In this document: positions 52,244 to 60,983 of the stretch, in pieces
Layout: the number at the start of each line of letters is the position of its first letter
How positions within the stretch are numbered: position 1 is the stretch's first letter
Source: Roseburia sp.
GTDB lineage: Bacteria; Bacillota; Clostridia; Lachnospirales; Lachnospiraceae
Assembly: GCA_023664725.1 (NCBI GenBank)
Contig: JAMPFA010000002.1
Location: forward strand, 232,335 to 296,334
Length of the DNA stretch: 64,000 bases
Direction of reading: 5' to 3'
The notes under the pieces: generated by a model
What the model saw: only the letters and a program-made list of their open reading frames with translations
What the model was told of the DNA's origin: nothing
The model's database searches: none
Program-made: the position numbers and the translations under genes

Positions 52244-53311
52244 ATGAAGAAAAATATTTTAGTTGTCGACGACTCTGCACTCATGAGAAGAGTGGTTTGT
52301 GATATAATTAACTCAGATAGTACATTTCAGGTGACAGATGTTTGCAAAGACGGACTGGAAGCATATGAAAAATTGAAGACAACACATTATGATGCAGTAT
52401 TTCTTGATGTAAATATGCCCAGAATGGATGGACTGGAAGTACTTCGTAAGCTACAGGATGAAAAGATCAAAACTACTGTCATTATGATCAGTACCCTGGC
52501 ACTTAGAGACCAGAATGTAGTGTTTCGGGCCATGGAGCTTGGTGCAGTAGATTTTGTGGCAAAGCCAACCAATATCATAGAGGCTAAGGGGGATGCATTC
52601 AGGAGAAAAATTCTGGATACATTGTCGGCAGTGCTGAAGATTCAGCGTCCCGGGGCAGTTAGCGTGAAGCAAAGGACAAAGCCGGTAACGCAGAAACCAA
52701 GGCCCAGTAAGAAGACTTCTGTGGTAAAAGGTGAAAAGCTGATTGCATTGGCATGTTCTACCGGAGGGCCTAAGGCATTGCAGCAAGTGATCCCGTTTCT
52801 TCCCGAAGAATTGGATGCACCTGTGGTTTTAGTACAACATATGCCTATGGGATTTACAAAGTCTATGGCAGAACGTCTGGATGAGATCAGCAAATTGTCT
52901 GTAAAAGAAGCGGAGGAAGGCGAGATCCTGAGGAAAGGTTATGTCTATGTGGCACCGGGCGGCAAGCATATTGAGGTTGCCAGACTGGCAGATGGCAAGC
53001 ATAAGATTGCATTTAATGACATGCCGGCAATTGGAGGATTGAAGCCCTGTGCCAATATTATGTATGATTCTTTGACAAAGACAGGGTATGATGAAATTGT
53101 GTGTGTGATTCTGACAGGTATGGGAGCAGACGGCACCAGTGGAATCCTTTCGTTAGAAAAGAGGAAATCAATCTATGTGATTTCCCAGGATGCCAAGAGT
53201 TGTGTAGTGTATGGGATGCCAAAGGCAGTTTATGATGCAGGCGTGGTAGATGAAGTAGTTCCTTTGACAGAAGTTGCGGCAACTATTACCAAGAGAGTGG
53301 GGGTACATTAA
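52244..53311 (+). CDS. cheB: Protein-glutamate methylesterase CheB
   Basis: 355 residues. The receiver domain (1-120) has VVDDSALMR and the phospho-acceptor Asp55 in FLDVNMPRMDG. A linker and a methylesterase domain (about 165-355) follow with the Ser-His-Asp triad in ACSTGGPKAL, VQHMPMGFTKSMAERL and LTGMGADGTSG. It removes methyl groups from chemoreceptors for adaptation. The ATG at 52244 has AAAGGGAG upstream; the longer frame from 52196 is not supported. cheR is not in the window. Confidence 0.96.
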   Translation: MKKNILVVDDSALMRRVVCDIINSDSTFQVTDVCKDGLEAYEKLKTTHYDAVFLDVNMPRMDGLEVLRKLQDEKIKTTVIMISTLALRDQNVVFRAMELGAVDFVAKPTNIIEAKGDAFRRKILDTLSAVLKIQRPGAVSVKQRTKPVTQKPRPSKKTSVVKGEKLIALACSTGGPKALQQVIPFLPEELDAPVVLVQHMPMGFTKSMAERLDEISKLSVKEAEEGEILRKGYVYVAPGGKHIEVARLADGKHKIAFNDMPAIGGLKPCANIMYDSLTKTGYDEIVCVILTGMGADGTSGILSLEKRKSIYVISQDAKSCVVYGMPKAVYDAGVVDEVVPLTEVAATITKRVGVH

Positions 53312-53312
53312 G

Positions 53313-55415
53313 ATGGATGTAAGTCAATATCTTGAAATTTTTATTGATGAGACCAGTGAGCATTTGCAGAATTTAAGTGACTGCATTATGGTTCTGGAAA
53401 AGGAACCGGACAACAAAGATACGATCAACGAAATTTTCCGTGCGGCACATTCCTTAAAAGGTATGGCTGGAACTATGGGCTTCAAGCGTATGCAGCATCT
53501 GACTCATGATATGGAAAATGTGTTCCAGGAAGTCCGGGGAGACAAAATTTCTGTCAACAGCAAGATGATCGACTTGTTATTTGAGTGTCTGGACGCATTG
53601 GATAAATATCTGGAAAATGTAAAAGAGACTTCAAATGAAGGCACGGAAGACAATGAAGCGATCATAAAGGAACTGAATGATTTTATTGCACAGGCGTCAG
53701 GAGGGGAACCTGCTCCGGCTGCCGCGTCAGAACCGACAAAGGAAGAAGCGCCGGCGGAGACTTCTGGCGGCGAGGAAGAAAGAGAAAAGAAGTTCCTGAA
53801 AGTGGAGCTTGACGATGCAGAGAAGAAGGCAATTAAAAATGCTGAGGAAGCGGGAAACAAGGTATACGGCTTTACGGTATACATTCATCAGGACTGCCTG
53901 CTAAAAGCTGCCAGAGCATTTCTTGTGTTTAAGGCAGTGGAGGAGTTTGGCGAGATCATTATCTACCGTCCAAGTTCCAGGGATATAGAGGATGAAAAAT
54001 TTGAGTTGGATTTTACTTTTTTCCTTGCATCCGGGGAAGAGCTGGACAAAATCATTCCGGGCACTCTTGCGGTATCTGAGATAGATGCAGTGTTGGCAGA
54101 TGCGGTGAAATCCTCTGATTTTGAAAAGAAAGAAGAAGCGTCTGCCACATCGGAGGCTGCGCCAGCAGCACCGGCGATTAAGGAGAAGGAGCCGGTGAAA
54201 AAATCTACACCTGCAAATGCCAATGCGGGCAAGAAGCAGACGACAAACAAGCCTGTGACAAGCCGTACGGTTCGTGTGGATATCGAAAAGCTGGATGCAC
54301 TGATGAATCAGGTTAGTGAGTTGATCATCGCAAAGAACAGTCTGGTAAGCATCAGCGCTACAGAGGGTGGAAATTTTGAGAGCCAGCTGTTCCATGAACA
54401 GATTGAGTATCTGGAGAGGATTACTACTAGTTTGCATGAGTCGGTAATGAAAGTGCGAATGGTTCCTATTGAGAGCGTTGTAAATAAATTTCCGCGTATG
54501 ATTCGTGATCTGTCCAGGAAACTGGATAAGAGTATGGAACTTTATATGAGCGGTGAAGATACAGAGTTAGACCGTACCGTAGTTGACCAGATTGGTGATC
54601 CGTTACAGCACTTGCTTCGAAATTCTGCTGACCATGGTCTGGAGAACGCAGAACTTCGTGCCCAGAGAGGAAAACCGGCGAAAGGTTCTATTTATCTGAA
54701 TGCGTTCCAGGAAGGAAATAACGTTATTATTGAGGTTAGCGATGACGGTAACGGAATCGATACGGATGCCGTGAGGGATAAAGCGATTGAGAGAGGCGTT
54801 ATCACACCGGAGCAGGCGGACGGCATGAATCAGAAAGAAATTATAAATCTTTTGTTTATGCCCAGTTTTTCAATGGCAAAGAAGATTACAGATATATCCG
54901 GCCGAGGTGTTGGGTTGGATGTGGTTCGTTCCAATATTGAAGCATTGGGCGGTGACGTGGAAGTTACCAGCAAGCTTGGGGAGGGGTCCAAATTTACGGT
55001 AAGGCTTCCTCTGACACTGGCGATCATCCAGGCGCTTATGGTGGAGATTCGAGATGAGAAGTATGCAATAGCCCTTGGCAGTATCCAGAATATCGAAGAT
55101 ATTCCGGTAAATGAGATCCGTTTTGTGGAGGCAAGAGAAGTGATCCACTTAAGGGGAATGGTAATTCCAGTGATCCGGCTTGACAAGATTTTGGATGTAG
55201 AACCTTTGGAGAAGGAGCCGGAAAGCCTTACGGTGGTAGTAGTGAAAAAAGGTGATAATTATGCGGGTCTTGTGGTAGATAATCTGATAGGTCAACAGGA
55301 AATCGTAATAAAATCCCTTGGCAAGTTTATTAAGGCCAATAAGGTTATCAGTGGTGCAACGATTCTTGGTGACGGTGAGATGGCATTGATTTTAGATGTC
55401 AATACATTGTTTTAA
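53313..55415 (+). CDS. cheA: Chemotaxis histidine kinase CheA
   Basis: 700 residues with the five CheA domains: P1 Hpt (about 1-105, His46 in RAAHSLKGMAGTMG), P2 CheY/CheB-binding (about 165-260) flanked by Ala/Pro/Glu-rich linkers, P3 dimerisation (about 315-385), P4 ATPase (about 390-555; LLRNSADHGLE, SDDGNGIDTDAV, GRGVGLDVV) and P5 CheW-like (about 560-700). It phosphorylates CheY and CheB in response to receptors. The ATG 53313 follows the cheB stop by one base; the in-frame 53274 start would overlap cheB and lacks support. Confidence 0.97.
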   Translation: MDVSQYLEIFIDETSEHLQNLSDCIMVLEKEPDNKDTINEIFRAAHSLKGMAGTMGFKRMQHLTHDMENVFQEVRGDKISVNSKMIDLLFECLDALDKYLENVKETSNEGTEDNEAIIKELNDFIAQASGGEPAPAAASEPTKEEAPAETSGGEEEREKKFLKVELDDAEKKAIKNAEEAGNKVYGFTVYIHQDCLLKAARAFLVFKAVEEFGEIIIYRPSSRDIEDEKFELDFTFFLASGEELDKIIPGTLAVSEIDAVLADAVKSSDFEKKEEASATSEAAPAAPAIKEKEPVKKSTPANANAGKKQTTNKPVTSRTVRVDIEKLDALMNQVSELIIAKNSLVSISATEGGNFESQLFHEQIEYLERITTSLHESVMKVRMVPIESVVNKFPRMIRDLSRKLDKSMELYMSGEDTELDRTVVDQIGDPLQHLLRNSADHGLENAELRAQRGKPAKGSIYLNAFQEGNNVIIEVSDDGNGIDTDAVRDKAIERGVITPEQADGMNQKEIINLLFMPSFSMAKKITDISGRGVGLDVVRSNIEALGGDVEVTSKLGEGSKFTVRLPLTLAIIQALMVEIRDEKYAIALGSIQNIEDIPVNEIRFVEAREVIHLRGMVIPVIRLDKILDVEPLEKEPESLTVVVVKKGDNYAGLVVDNLIGQQEIVIKSLGKFIKANKVISGATILGDGEMALILDVNTLF

Positions 55416-55429
55416 AGGGGGTGCCAAAG

Positions 55430-55903
55430 ATGGAGAATGCAATTGATATTTCTGGAAAAACTACAAAGCAGTACATAGTTATAAAAATAGGAAGTGAGCA
55501 GTATGGTCTTGATATCAGTTATATTGACAATATTGTGCGTATGCCCACGATCACAAGGGTTCCCAGAGTACAGACCTATTTTAAGGGTATTATAAACCTC
55601 AGAGGTGAAGTGGTACCGGTTATGAGCATCCGCTTGAAAATGCATCTGCCGGATGATGTATTTACTGATGCATCCCGTATCATTATCTTAAAGGTTGAGG
55701 AACAGGGAAGCATTGGAACCATTGGAATCATTGTGGATGAAGTGAAAGAGGTAGTGGAACTGGGTTTGGATGAGATTGAACGTCCTGCCCAGAAATCAAA
55801 ATTTGATAAAGGCAGTTTTATCTGTGGTGTTGGCAAGCATGATAATGAGTTGATTTCACTGTTTGACATTAATGCTGTTGTTGATGAGCCGGATAATGGC
55901 TGA
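55430..55903 (+). CDS. cheW: Chemotaxis coupling protein CheW
   Basis: 157 residues, one CheW domain: QYIVIKIGSEQYGLDISYI, IINLRGEVVPVMSIRLKM, GIIVDEVKEVVELG. It links chemoreceptors to the CheA P5 domain. The ATG at 55430 has AAAGGGGGTG 6 bases upstream. The in-frame GTG 55421 is within that site. It is in the che block between cheA and cheC. Confidence 0.95.
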   Translation: MENAIDISGKTTKQYIVIKIGSEQYGLDISYIDNIVRMPTITRVPRVQTYFKGIINLRGEVVPVMSIRLKMHLPDDVFTDASRIIILKVEEQGSIGTIGIIVDEVKEVVELGLDEIERPAQKSKFDKGSFICGVGKHDNELISLFDINAVVDEPDNG

Positions 55904-55932
55904 TAAAAAGCGTTAAAACGGAGGAGGATCGG

Positions 55933-56553
55933 ATGGGTAAATTTAGTTTAGAAGATGTCAACAGTATGTATGTAGACGTCCTTAGGGAAATTGGGAATAT
56001 TGGTGCAGGAAATGCAACCACAGCGATTGCGTCCATGTTGGGACTTCGTATCGATATGAATGTTCCGAAAGTAGAGCTTATGGATGCGGCTAAACTTGGG
56101 TCGGCAATCTGTCCGGAAGATGAGATTATTGTGGGAATCTTTCTGGAAGTGCAGACAGACATTCAGGGTAGTATGATGTTTTTACTGAAAATGGGTTCTG
56201 CCCAGTATCTTGTAAACAAACTTATGATGCGTGATGTGGATTACAAGGCAGAATTTGACGAGATGGATCTTTCAGCGTTAAAGGAGATCGGGAATATTAT
56301 AGCCGCATCTTATTTGTCGGCACTTTCCGGTATGACACGTTTGACCATCACACCGTCCATACCTTATATTGCAGTGGATATGGCGGCATCAATCTTAAGT
56401 GTGCCGGCTATTCAGTTTGGTCAGTTTGGGGATAATGCTCTTTTAATAGAAACTGAATTCGGTGATGATGTGATGATTGACGGTTATTTTATTCTGATGC
56501 CGGAGCAGGATTCTTATGATAAGATACTTACGGCACTTGGTCTTTCAATGTAA
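55933..56553 (+). CDS. cheC: CheY-P phosphatase CheC
   Basis: 206 residues with two CheC-type phosphatase motifs intact: LREIGNIGAGNAT (about 19-31) and LKEIGNIIAASYL (about 116-128). It dephosphorylates CheY-P and is activated by CheD, giving adaptation. FliY in the same operon has the same activity, as in Bacillus. AACGGAGGAGG lies before the ATG. Confidence 0.95.
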   Translation: MGKFSLEDVNSMYVDVLREIGNIGAGNATTAIASMLGLRIDMNVPKVELMDAAKLGSAICPEDEIIVGIFLEVQTDIQGSMMFLLKMGSAQYLVNKLMMRDVDYKAEFDEMDLSALKEIGNIIAASYLSALSGMTRLTITPSIPYIAVDMAASILSVPAIQFGQFGDNALLIETEFGDDVMIDGYFILMPEQDSYDKILTALGLSM

Positions 56554-56566
56554 GGAGAGCGGATGT

Positions 56567-57052
56567 ATGAGTCAGGTTATAAGAGTAGGGATGGCAGATT
56601 TGAATGTATGTAAAGCGCCGGATACTATCATAACATTGGGACTTGGTTCCTGTATTGGTCTGACCTTTTATGATCCAGTGAGCAAGATTGGTGGTATGGT
56701 ACACTATATGCTGCCAGACAGCACACAGATGAGGAACAACAGCAACATTGCAAAATTTGCAGATACTGGGATAGATGAGTTATTGAGACAGGTACTAAGA
56801 GCAGGCGCAAACCGGAACTGCCTTGTGGCAAAGATAGCGGGAGGCGCAAAGATGTTTGAAGTCAGCGGAGTATCCAATGTAGGAAACATTGGAGAGAGAA
56901 ATGCAATTGCTGCCAAACAAAAATTAAAACAGCTTAGAATACGGCTGGTAGCGGAGGATACAGGGCTTAATTATGGGCGTACGGTAGAGTTACATTGTGA
57001 TACGGGTGAGTTTTATATTAAATCCGTAGGCAAACCGTTAAAAATAATCTAG
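56567..57052 (+). CDS. cheD: Chemoreceptor glutamine deamidase CheD
   Basis: 161 residues. The catalytic pair is Cys29 (LGLGSCIGLTFYD) and His46 (GGMVHYMLPDS), with a conserved core KIAGGAKMFE and IGERNAIAAKQKL. It deamidates chemoreceptor glutamines and binds CheC. The ATG at 56567 has AAGGAG about 10 bases upstream; the in-frame ATG 56516 would overlap cheC and is not likely. Confidence 0.95.
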   Translation: MSQVIRVGMADLNVCKAPDTIITLGLGSCIGLTFYDPVSKIGGMVHYMLPDSTQMRNNSNIAKFADTGIDELLRQVLRAGANRNCLVAKIAGGAKMFEVSGVSNVGNIGERNAIAAKQKLKQLRIRLVAEDTGLNYGRTVELHCDTGEFYIKSVGKPLKII

Positions 57053-57081
57053 CAGGCCTCTGAAATGATGGAGGAATAGAA

Positions 57082-57426
57082 ATGAATACGAAACCAATAC
57101 CGGCGCTTTTAGCCTTATTTGCAGGATTTGTCACATGCATTATGTCATTTGTGCAACATGTAGATATTGTTGTATTTGCAAAACGGTTTGTGATCGTGTG
57201 TGTGATATTTTTTATCATCGGCATGATTGCGAGAATTTTGATAGAAGTAAATTTTAAGGATTATTTATATCCAGCTCCGGAGGAAGAGCCGGTGGATGAG
57301 GAATCAATAGAAAATATTGATTCTCAGGAAGCGTCGGAGGGAGAGTCAGAAGGGAACCGTGAGGATTCCATGGAGGAAGAGCTTGAGGACGCAGAGGAAG
57401 AGTTAGACGAAGCAGAGGATGAATAG
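57082..57426 (+). CDS. Small membrane protein with acidic tail, che-sigD gap
   Basis: 114 residues. Two membrane helices (about 6-26 and 32-52; IPALLALFAGFVTCIMSFV, FVIVCVIFFIIGMIARILI) form a hairpin, leaving a very acidic tail (about 65-114) with Glu making up nearly half of it. No family is recognised. It has AATGATGGAGG before the ATG and lies between cheD and sigD, so it should be expressed with the chemotaxis genes. The tail would face the cytoplasm if both ends are inside. Bacillus has no counterpart at this place. Confidence 0.75.
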   Translation: MNTKPIPALLALFAGFVTCIMSFVQHVDIVVFAKRFVIVCVIFFIIGMIARILIEVNFKDYLYPAPEEEPVDEESIENIDSQEASEGESEGNREDSMEEELEDAEEELDEAEDE

Positions 57427-57484
57427 CATTGGCAGAAATGAGCAAAACTGTGTAGAAACAGTTTTCAGATGATGGGGGCTTGGA

Positions 57485-58249
57485 ATGAAGACAACAGAGA
57501 AAGAAAAGTTATGGGAATCCTATCAGAAGAATCCTTCACCTGAAATACGTGAGCAGATTATCTTAGAGTATGCACCCCTGGTAAGGGTAGTGGCAGGAAG
57601 ACTTAGTATGTATCTTGGTTATAACGTGGAATACGATGACCTGGTGGGATATGGCATATTTGGTCTTATAGATGCTATTGACAAATTTGATGCGGCGAAA
57701 GATGTTAAGTTTGAGACATATGCAAGCCTTCGGATTCGAGGTTCCATACTGGATCAGATTCGCAAGATGGATTGGATTCCACGAACAGTCAGACAAAAAC
57801 AGAAAAAGCTGGATGAAGCAATCAAACGTGTGGAGATGCGCACAGGCAAAAATGCCAGTGATGAGGAAATCGCAAGGGAAATAGGAATTTCGGATGACGA
57901 ACTGACCAGCTGGCAGTCTCAGTTGAAAATAACAAACATTGTCTCGTTAAATGAATATGTGGAACAGGGCAGTGAACCGGTGATGGATGCAAGGCACAAT
58001 ATGCATTTTGCACAACCGGAAGAACAGATACAGGAAAATGAATTGAAAGAGGTTCTAAAGTCAACCTTGGAACTTCTTACAGAAAAAGAAAGAAAAGTTA
58101 TTGAGTTGTATTATTATGAAGAGTTGACCTTAAAAGAAATCAGTAAGGTTCTTGATGTTTCAGAATCGAGAGTCTCACAGCTGCATACAAAAGCACTATT
58201 AAAGATGCGGAAAAAAATGGGAAGTTATATGGACATTCTTGTGGACTGA
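57485..58249 (+). CDS. sigD: Flagellar sigma factor SigD/FliA
   Basis: 254 residues of the FliA/WhiG family. Region 2 has EYDDLVGYGIFGLIDAIDKF and FETYASLRIRGSILDQIRKM, region 3 has ASDEEIAREIGISDDEL and region 4 has the helix-turn-helix LKEISKVLDVSESRVSQLHTKAL. It drives late flagellar genes (filament, motor, chemoreceptors) after hook completion. It is near the distal end of the locus as in Bacillus. A hairpin (57444-57465) lies just upstream. The anti-sigma factor flgM is not in the window. Confidence 0.96.
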   Translation: MKTTEKEKLWESYQKNPSPEIREQIILEYAPLVRVVAGRLSMYLGYNVEYDDLVGYGIFGLIDAIDKFDAAKDVKFETYASLRIRGSILDQIRKMDWIPRTVRQKQKKLDEAIKRVEMRTGKNASDEEIAREIGISDDELTSWQSQLKITNIVSLNEYVEQGSEPVMDARHNMHFAQPEEQIQENELKEVLKSTLELLTEKERKVIELYYYEELTLKEISKVLDVSESRVSQLHTKALLKMRKKMGSYMDILVD

Positions 58250-58263
58250 TGGGGGAAATGTAC

Positions 58264-59862
58264 ATGGATAATAAAAATAGTTATTTTAAACCAATAAAAA
58301 GAGATGGGAATATTTATTTAAAATTTTTTCCCGCACAGGAAGGCGGCAAAAGGCTGGATTTACGGGATATTCAGAGTTATCTGGGCATGCAGGGATATCC
58401 GGAGAGCGATGTGATTGCCTTGAATAAGGGAATTACCGCAGAGGAGCCAGTAGAGATTTTTATCGGGAGTGATATGGGCAATCCTTTTGATGAAGCAGTG
58501 ATGTTGTCTGTTTCTCTGGACAGCATGCTGGTTTGGTGTAAGTTTTATCCCGGTGCGGATGGGGCAAGGCACATTACAGAAGAAGGAATACGGGACAGTT
58601 TGATCCATGAAAAGGTCGTCTATGGAATGGATGACGAAATGATCGACCAGCTGGCTAAGGAGCATGAATATGCTACGGAATATTTGATTGCCAAGGGAAC
58701 TCCTCCCAGCATGGGAAAAGATGCGAAGATTGAATATTACTTTTCCACAAAACAGAGTTTAAAGCCCAAGCATAATGAAGACGGAACTGTGAATTACCAT
58801 GAGCTTGACATTATCAGCAGGGTAGAGAAAGATCAGCTTATTGCAAAGTTGATCCCGGCTGTTCCTGGAGAGGCGGGAACAGACGTAAGAGGAGGGCAGT
58901 TAAAGCCCAGGGATGTACAACAGTTAAAACTTTCATTTTCCAACAATATCCGTATTTCGGAAGATGGAACAGAGCTTTATTCAGAGGTGACAGGTCATGC
59001 ATCTTTGGTAAATGGAAAAGTATTTGTCTCAGGAGTGTATGAAGTTCCGGCAGATGTAGATAATTCTATTGGGAATATTAATTATCCTGGCAATGTCTCT
59101 GTAAAGGGAAATGTAAAGAGCGGCTTTATGATAAAGGCAGAGGGAGACATTATTGTGGACGGCGTAGTGGAAGGCGCCCAGCTCTATGCCGGCGGACAGA
59201 TTATCGTTCAGCGGGGTATCCATGGAATGGGAAAAGGACTTTTGAGCGCAAGAGGCAATATTGTCATCAAATTTATTGAGGGCGCAACGGTCAGAGCAGG
59301 AGGATATATAGATACAGAATCCATTATCCAAAGTAAAGTATCCGCAAATTCTGAGATTACGGTAAACGGCGGCAAAGGCTTTATCATGGGTGGAATGGTT
59401 CGGGCAGGATCTAAAATAACGGCAAAGTCTATCGGGTCTAATATGGGTACAGCCACTATGGTGGAAGTCGGCGTGGAACCGGAAAAACTGGAACGTTTTG
59501 CTGATCTGCAGCGGAATGCAAAAGATATCAGTAGTAAAATTGAAAAGATTCGTCCCGTTTTAAAGACTTATACGGAAAAGATGAATTCAAAGGTTCATCT
59601 GTCTCCGGAACAGGTAGAGTTTGTGAAAAAACAGGTAATGGCATTAAAAACCCTTCAGGGTCAGTTAGCTCCGATCAATGAGGAGATCAACAGTCTTCGG
59701 ATGGAGTTTGTAAGCGCAAACCGGGCAAAGGTTATGATTCAGAATATGATTTATCCCGGAGTCACCATTAAAATTTCAGAATTGTCAATGACAACAAAGG
59801 ATACCAGACATTATTGCCAGTTTGTCAAAGATAATGGGGAAATCAAGGCCGTAAATCTGTAA
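58264..59862 (+). CDS. FapA/DUF342 family protein
   Basis: 532 residues. The N-terminal FapA-type domain (about 100-270) leads into a long right-handed beta-helix (about 270-430) with repeated 'xGxVxxGxxIxAxGDIxVxG' rungs (MIKAEGDIIVDGVVEGAQLY, IVIKFIEGATVRAGGYID). A coiled coil closes the protein (about 430-500). DUF342 proteins are frequently next to flagellar genes; the role is unproven, with a polymer-forming or scaffold function suggested by related bactofilin-like folds. ATG 58264 has GGGGGAA at 6-8 bases; ATG 58249 has no site and overlaps the sigD stop. Confidence 0.85.
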   Translation: MDNKNSYFKPIKRDGNIYLKFFPAQEGGKRLDLRDIQSYLGMQGYPESDVIALNKGITAEEPVEIFIGSDMGNPFDEAVMLSVSLDSMLVWCKFYPGADGARHITEEGIRDSLIHEKVVYGMDDEMIDQLAKEHEYATEYLIAKGTPPSMGKDAKIEYYFSTKQSLKPKHNEDGTVNYHELDIISRVEKDQLIAKLIPAVPGEAGTDVRGGQLKPRDVQQLKLSFSNNIRISEDGTELYSEVTGHASLVNGKVFVSGVYEVPADVDNSIGNINYPGNVSVKGNVKSGFMIKAEGDIIVDGVVEGAQLYAGGQIIVQRGIHGMGKGLLSARGNIVIKFIEGATVRAGGYIDTESIIQSKVSANSEITVNGGKGFIMGGMVRAGSKITAKSIGSNMGTATMVEVGVEPEKLERFADLQRNAKDISSKIEKIRPVLKTYTEKMNSKVHLSPEQVEFVKKQVMALKTLQGQLAPINEEINSLRMEFVSANRAKVMIQNMIYPGVTIKISELSMTTKDTRHYCQFVKDNGEIKAVNL

Positions 59863-59885
59863 TAGGCGGAATCGAGGTTGATAGT

Positions 59886-60206
59886 ATGTCAGTTGGACCA
59901 GTTACGATCCATGGTGTGATCCAGAGAGCAAATGATGTGGGAGCAGTAAAACATCAGGAAGATACGAAGCCGATGGTAGATCAGCAGAATATTCAGACGC
60001 AGATGAAAAATGAGCAGATGAGACATCTGCAGCAAGTGCGTCATGCGGATGATTCGGGGAATCATCAGAAGAAATATGATGCAAAAGAAAAGGGAAATAA
60101 TGAATACCAAGGCCAGGGACAGAAGAAAAAGAAGAAGAAGTCCAATGAAAAGGATGGGGCAGTCGTCTTAAAAACAGAGAACAGCCATTTTGATATGAAA
60201 ATTTAG
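59886..60206 (+). CDS. Small basic hydrophilic protein of the flagellar locus
   Basis: 106 residues. It starts MSVGPVTIHGVIQRANDVG and becomes strongly hydrophilic with many Gln, Lys, His and Asn; a poly-lysine stretch (QKKKKKKS) lies at about 79-86. No membrane segment or known domain. It sits between the FapA-like and SwrB-like genes with short gaps (23 and 12 bases) and has ATCGAGGTTG before the ATG. The nucleic-acid- or membrane-binding look of the lysine run is only a composition remark. I cannot name a function. Confidence 0.65.
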   Translation: MSVGPVTIHGVIQRANDVGAVKHQEDTKPMVDQQNIQTQMKNEQMRHLQQVRHADDSGNHQKKYDAKEKGNNEYQGQGQKKKKKKSNEKDGAVVLKTENSHFDMKI

Positions 60207-60218
60207 AGGAGATTAAAG

Positions 60219-60983
60219 ATGACAGGAGTAGAAATTCTGTTGCTGGTAATCGGAGTAGTGTTTTTTGTTGCCAGTTTCTTTATAGCAGAAAAATTATCAC
60301 CAAGTGAGCTGGGAAAAATCGGTGAGCTGAGCAATGAGGAGATTCAGAAGGTCATGGAGCGGGAACTCCAGAGAGCTACGTCCAGCATTGGCAGCCGAGT
60401 GGAGGAAAAGGTGGATGAAGTTTTGGTTAAGACAGCGGATTCCATGGAAGTAGAGTGCAATGACAAGATTAAGGCCATCGGCGAATATTCTGATACTGTA
60501 ATAGAGTCGATGAATAAGACACATAATGAGATTATGTTTCTTTACAGTATGTTAAATGATAAACATACAGAACTGACTCAGTTTTCCTCAAGACTGCAGG
60601 AACTTTCCAGTGAAATAGCAAAAAAGGATGAAGAGATTCAGAAGCATTTGGCTCTGCCCGTGAAAACAGAGGAATCCCAGCCTCCAAAAGTAGTAGGAAA
60701 ACCGGGAAGGAAGCCAAAGGCAAAGACCAAAGAAAAAGAGAAGGAAAAAGTTCTAAAGGACACAGAGGTGGAAACAGAAGCCGTAGAGCCTCAGGATGTA
60801 TTGTTTGAGGAGTTTGGGGCTGAAGTTGACGCAGAAGAGAGAGATGATTTTAACCATAATGAAGCGATTTTGAAACTGCATAAACAAGGTAAATCAGCTA
60901 TTGAGGTTGCCAGAGAATTAGCCTTAGGTTTAGGGGAAGTTCAGCTGGTAATCGGATTGTATGAAGGGAATCGAAAGAAGTGA
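60219..60983 (+). CDS. SwrB-like membrane protein with C-terminal DUF6115-type segment
   Basis: 254 residues. One N-terminal membrane helix (about 4-24), a long coiled coil (about 35-145), a Lys/Pro-rich linker (about 155-190) and a C-terminal helical segment (about 215-250; EAILKLHKQGKSAIEVAREL, LGLGEVQLVIGLYEG) like the DUF6115 domain. Position after sigD and before rpsB and topology match SwrB (YlxL) of B. subtilis, which activates the flagellar switch/basal body. The resemblance is by position and architecture, so the name is not firm. The next gene overlaps it by 4 bases. Confidence 0.7.
   Translation: MTGVEILLLVIGVVFFVASFFIAEKLSPSELGKIGELSNEEIQKVMERELQRATSSIGSRVEEKVDEVLVKTADSMEVECNDKIKAIGEYSDTVIESMNKTHNEIMFLYSMLNDKHTELTQFSSRLQELSSEIAKKDEEIQKHLALPVKTEESQPPKVVGKPGRKPKAKTKEKEKEKVLKDTEVETEAVEPQDVLFEEFGAEVDAEERDDFNHNEAILKLHKQGKSAIEVARELALGLGEVQLVIGLYEGNRKK

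Noticed and set aside
53901..54437. A 178-codon minus-strand frame
   Set aside because: Antisense to cheA; Cys/Arg/Phe-rich product of chance.
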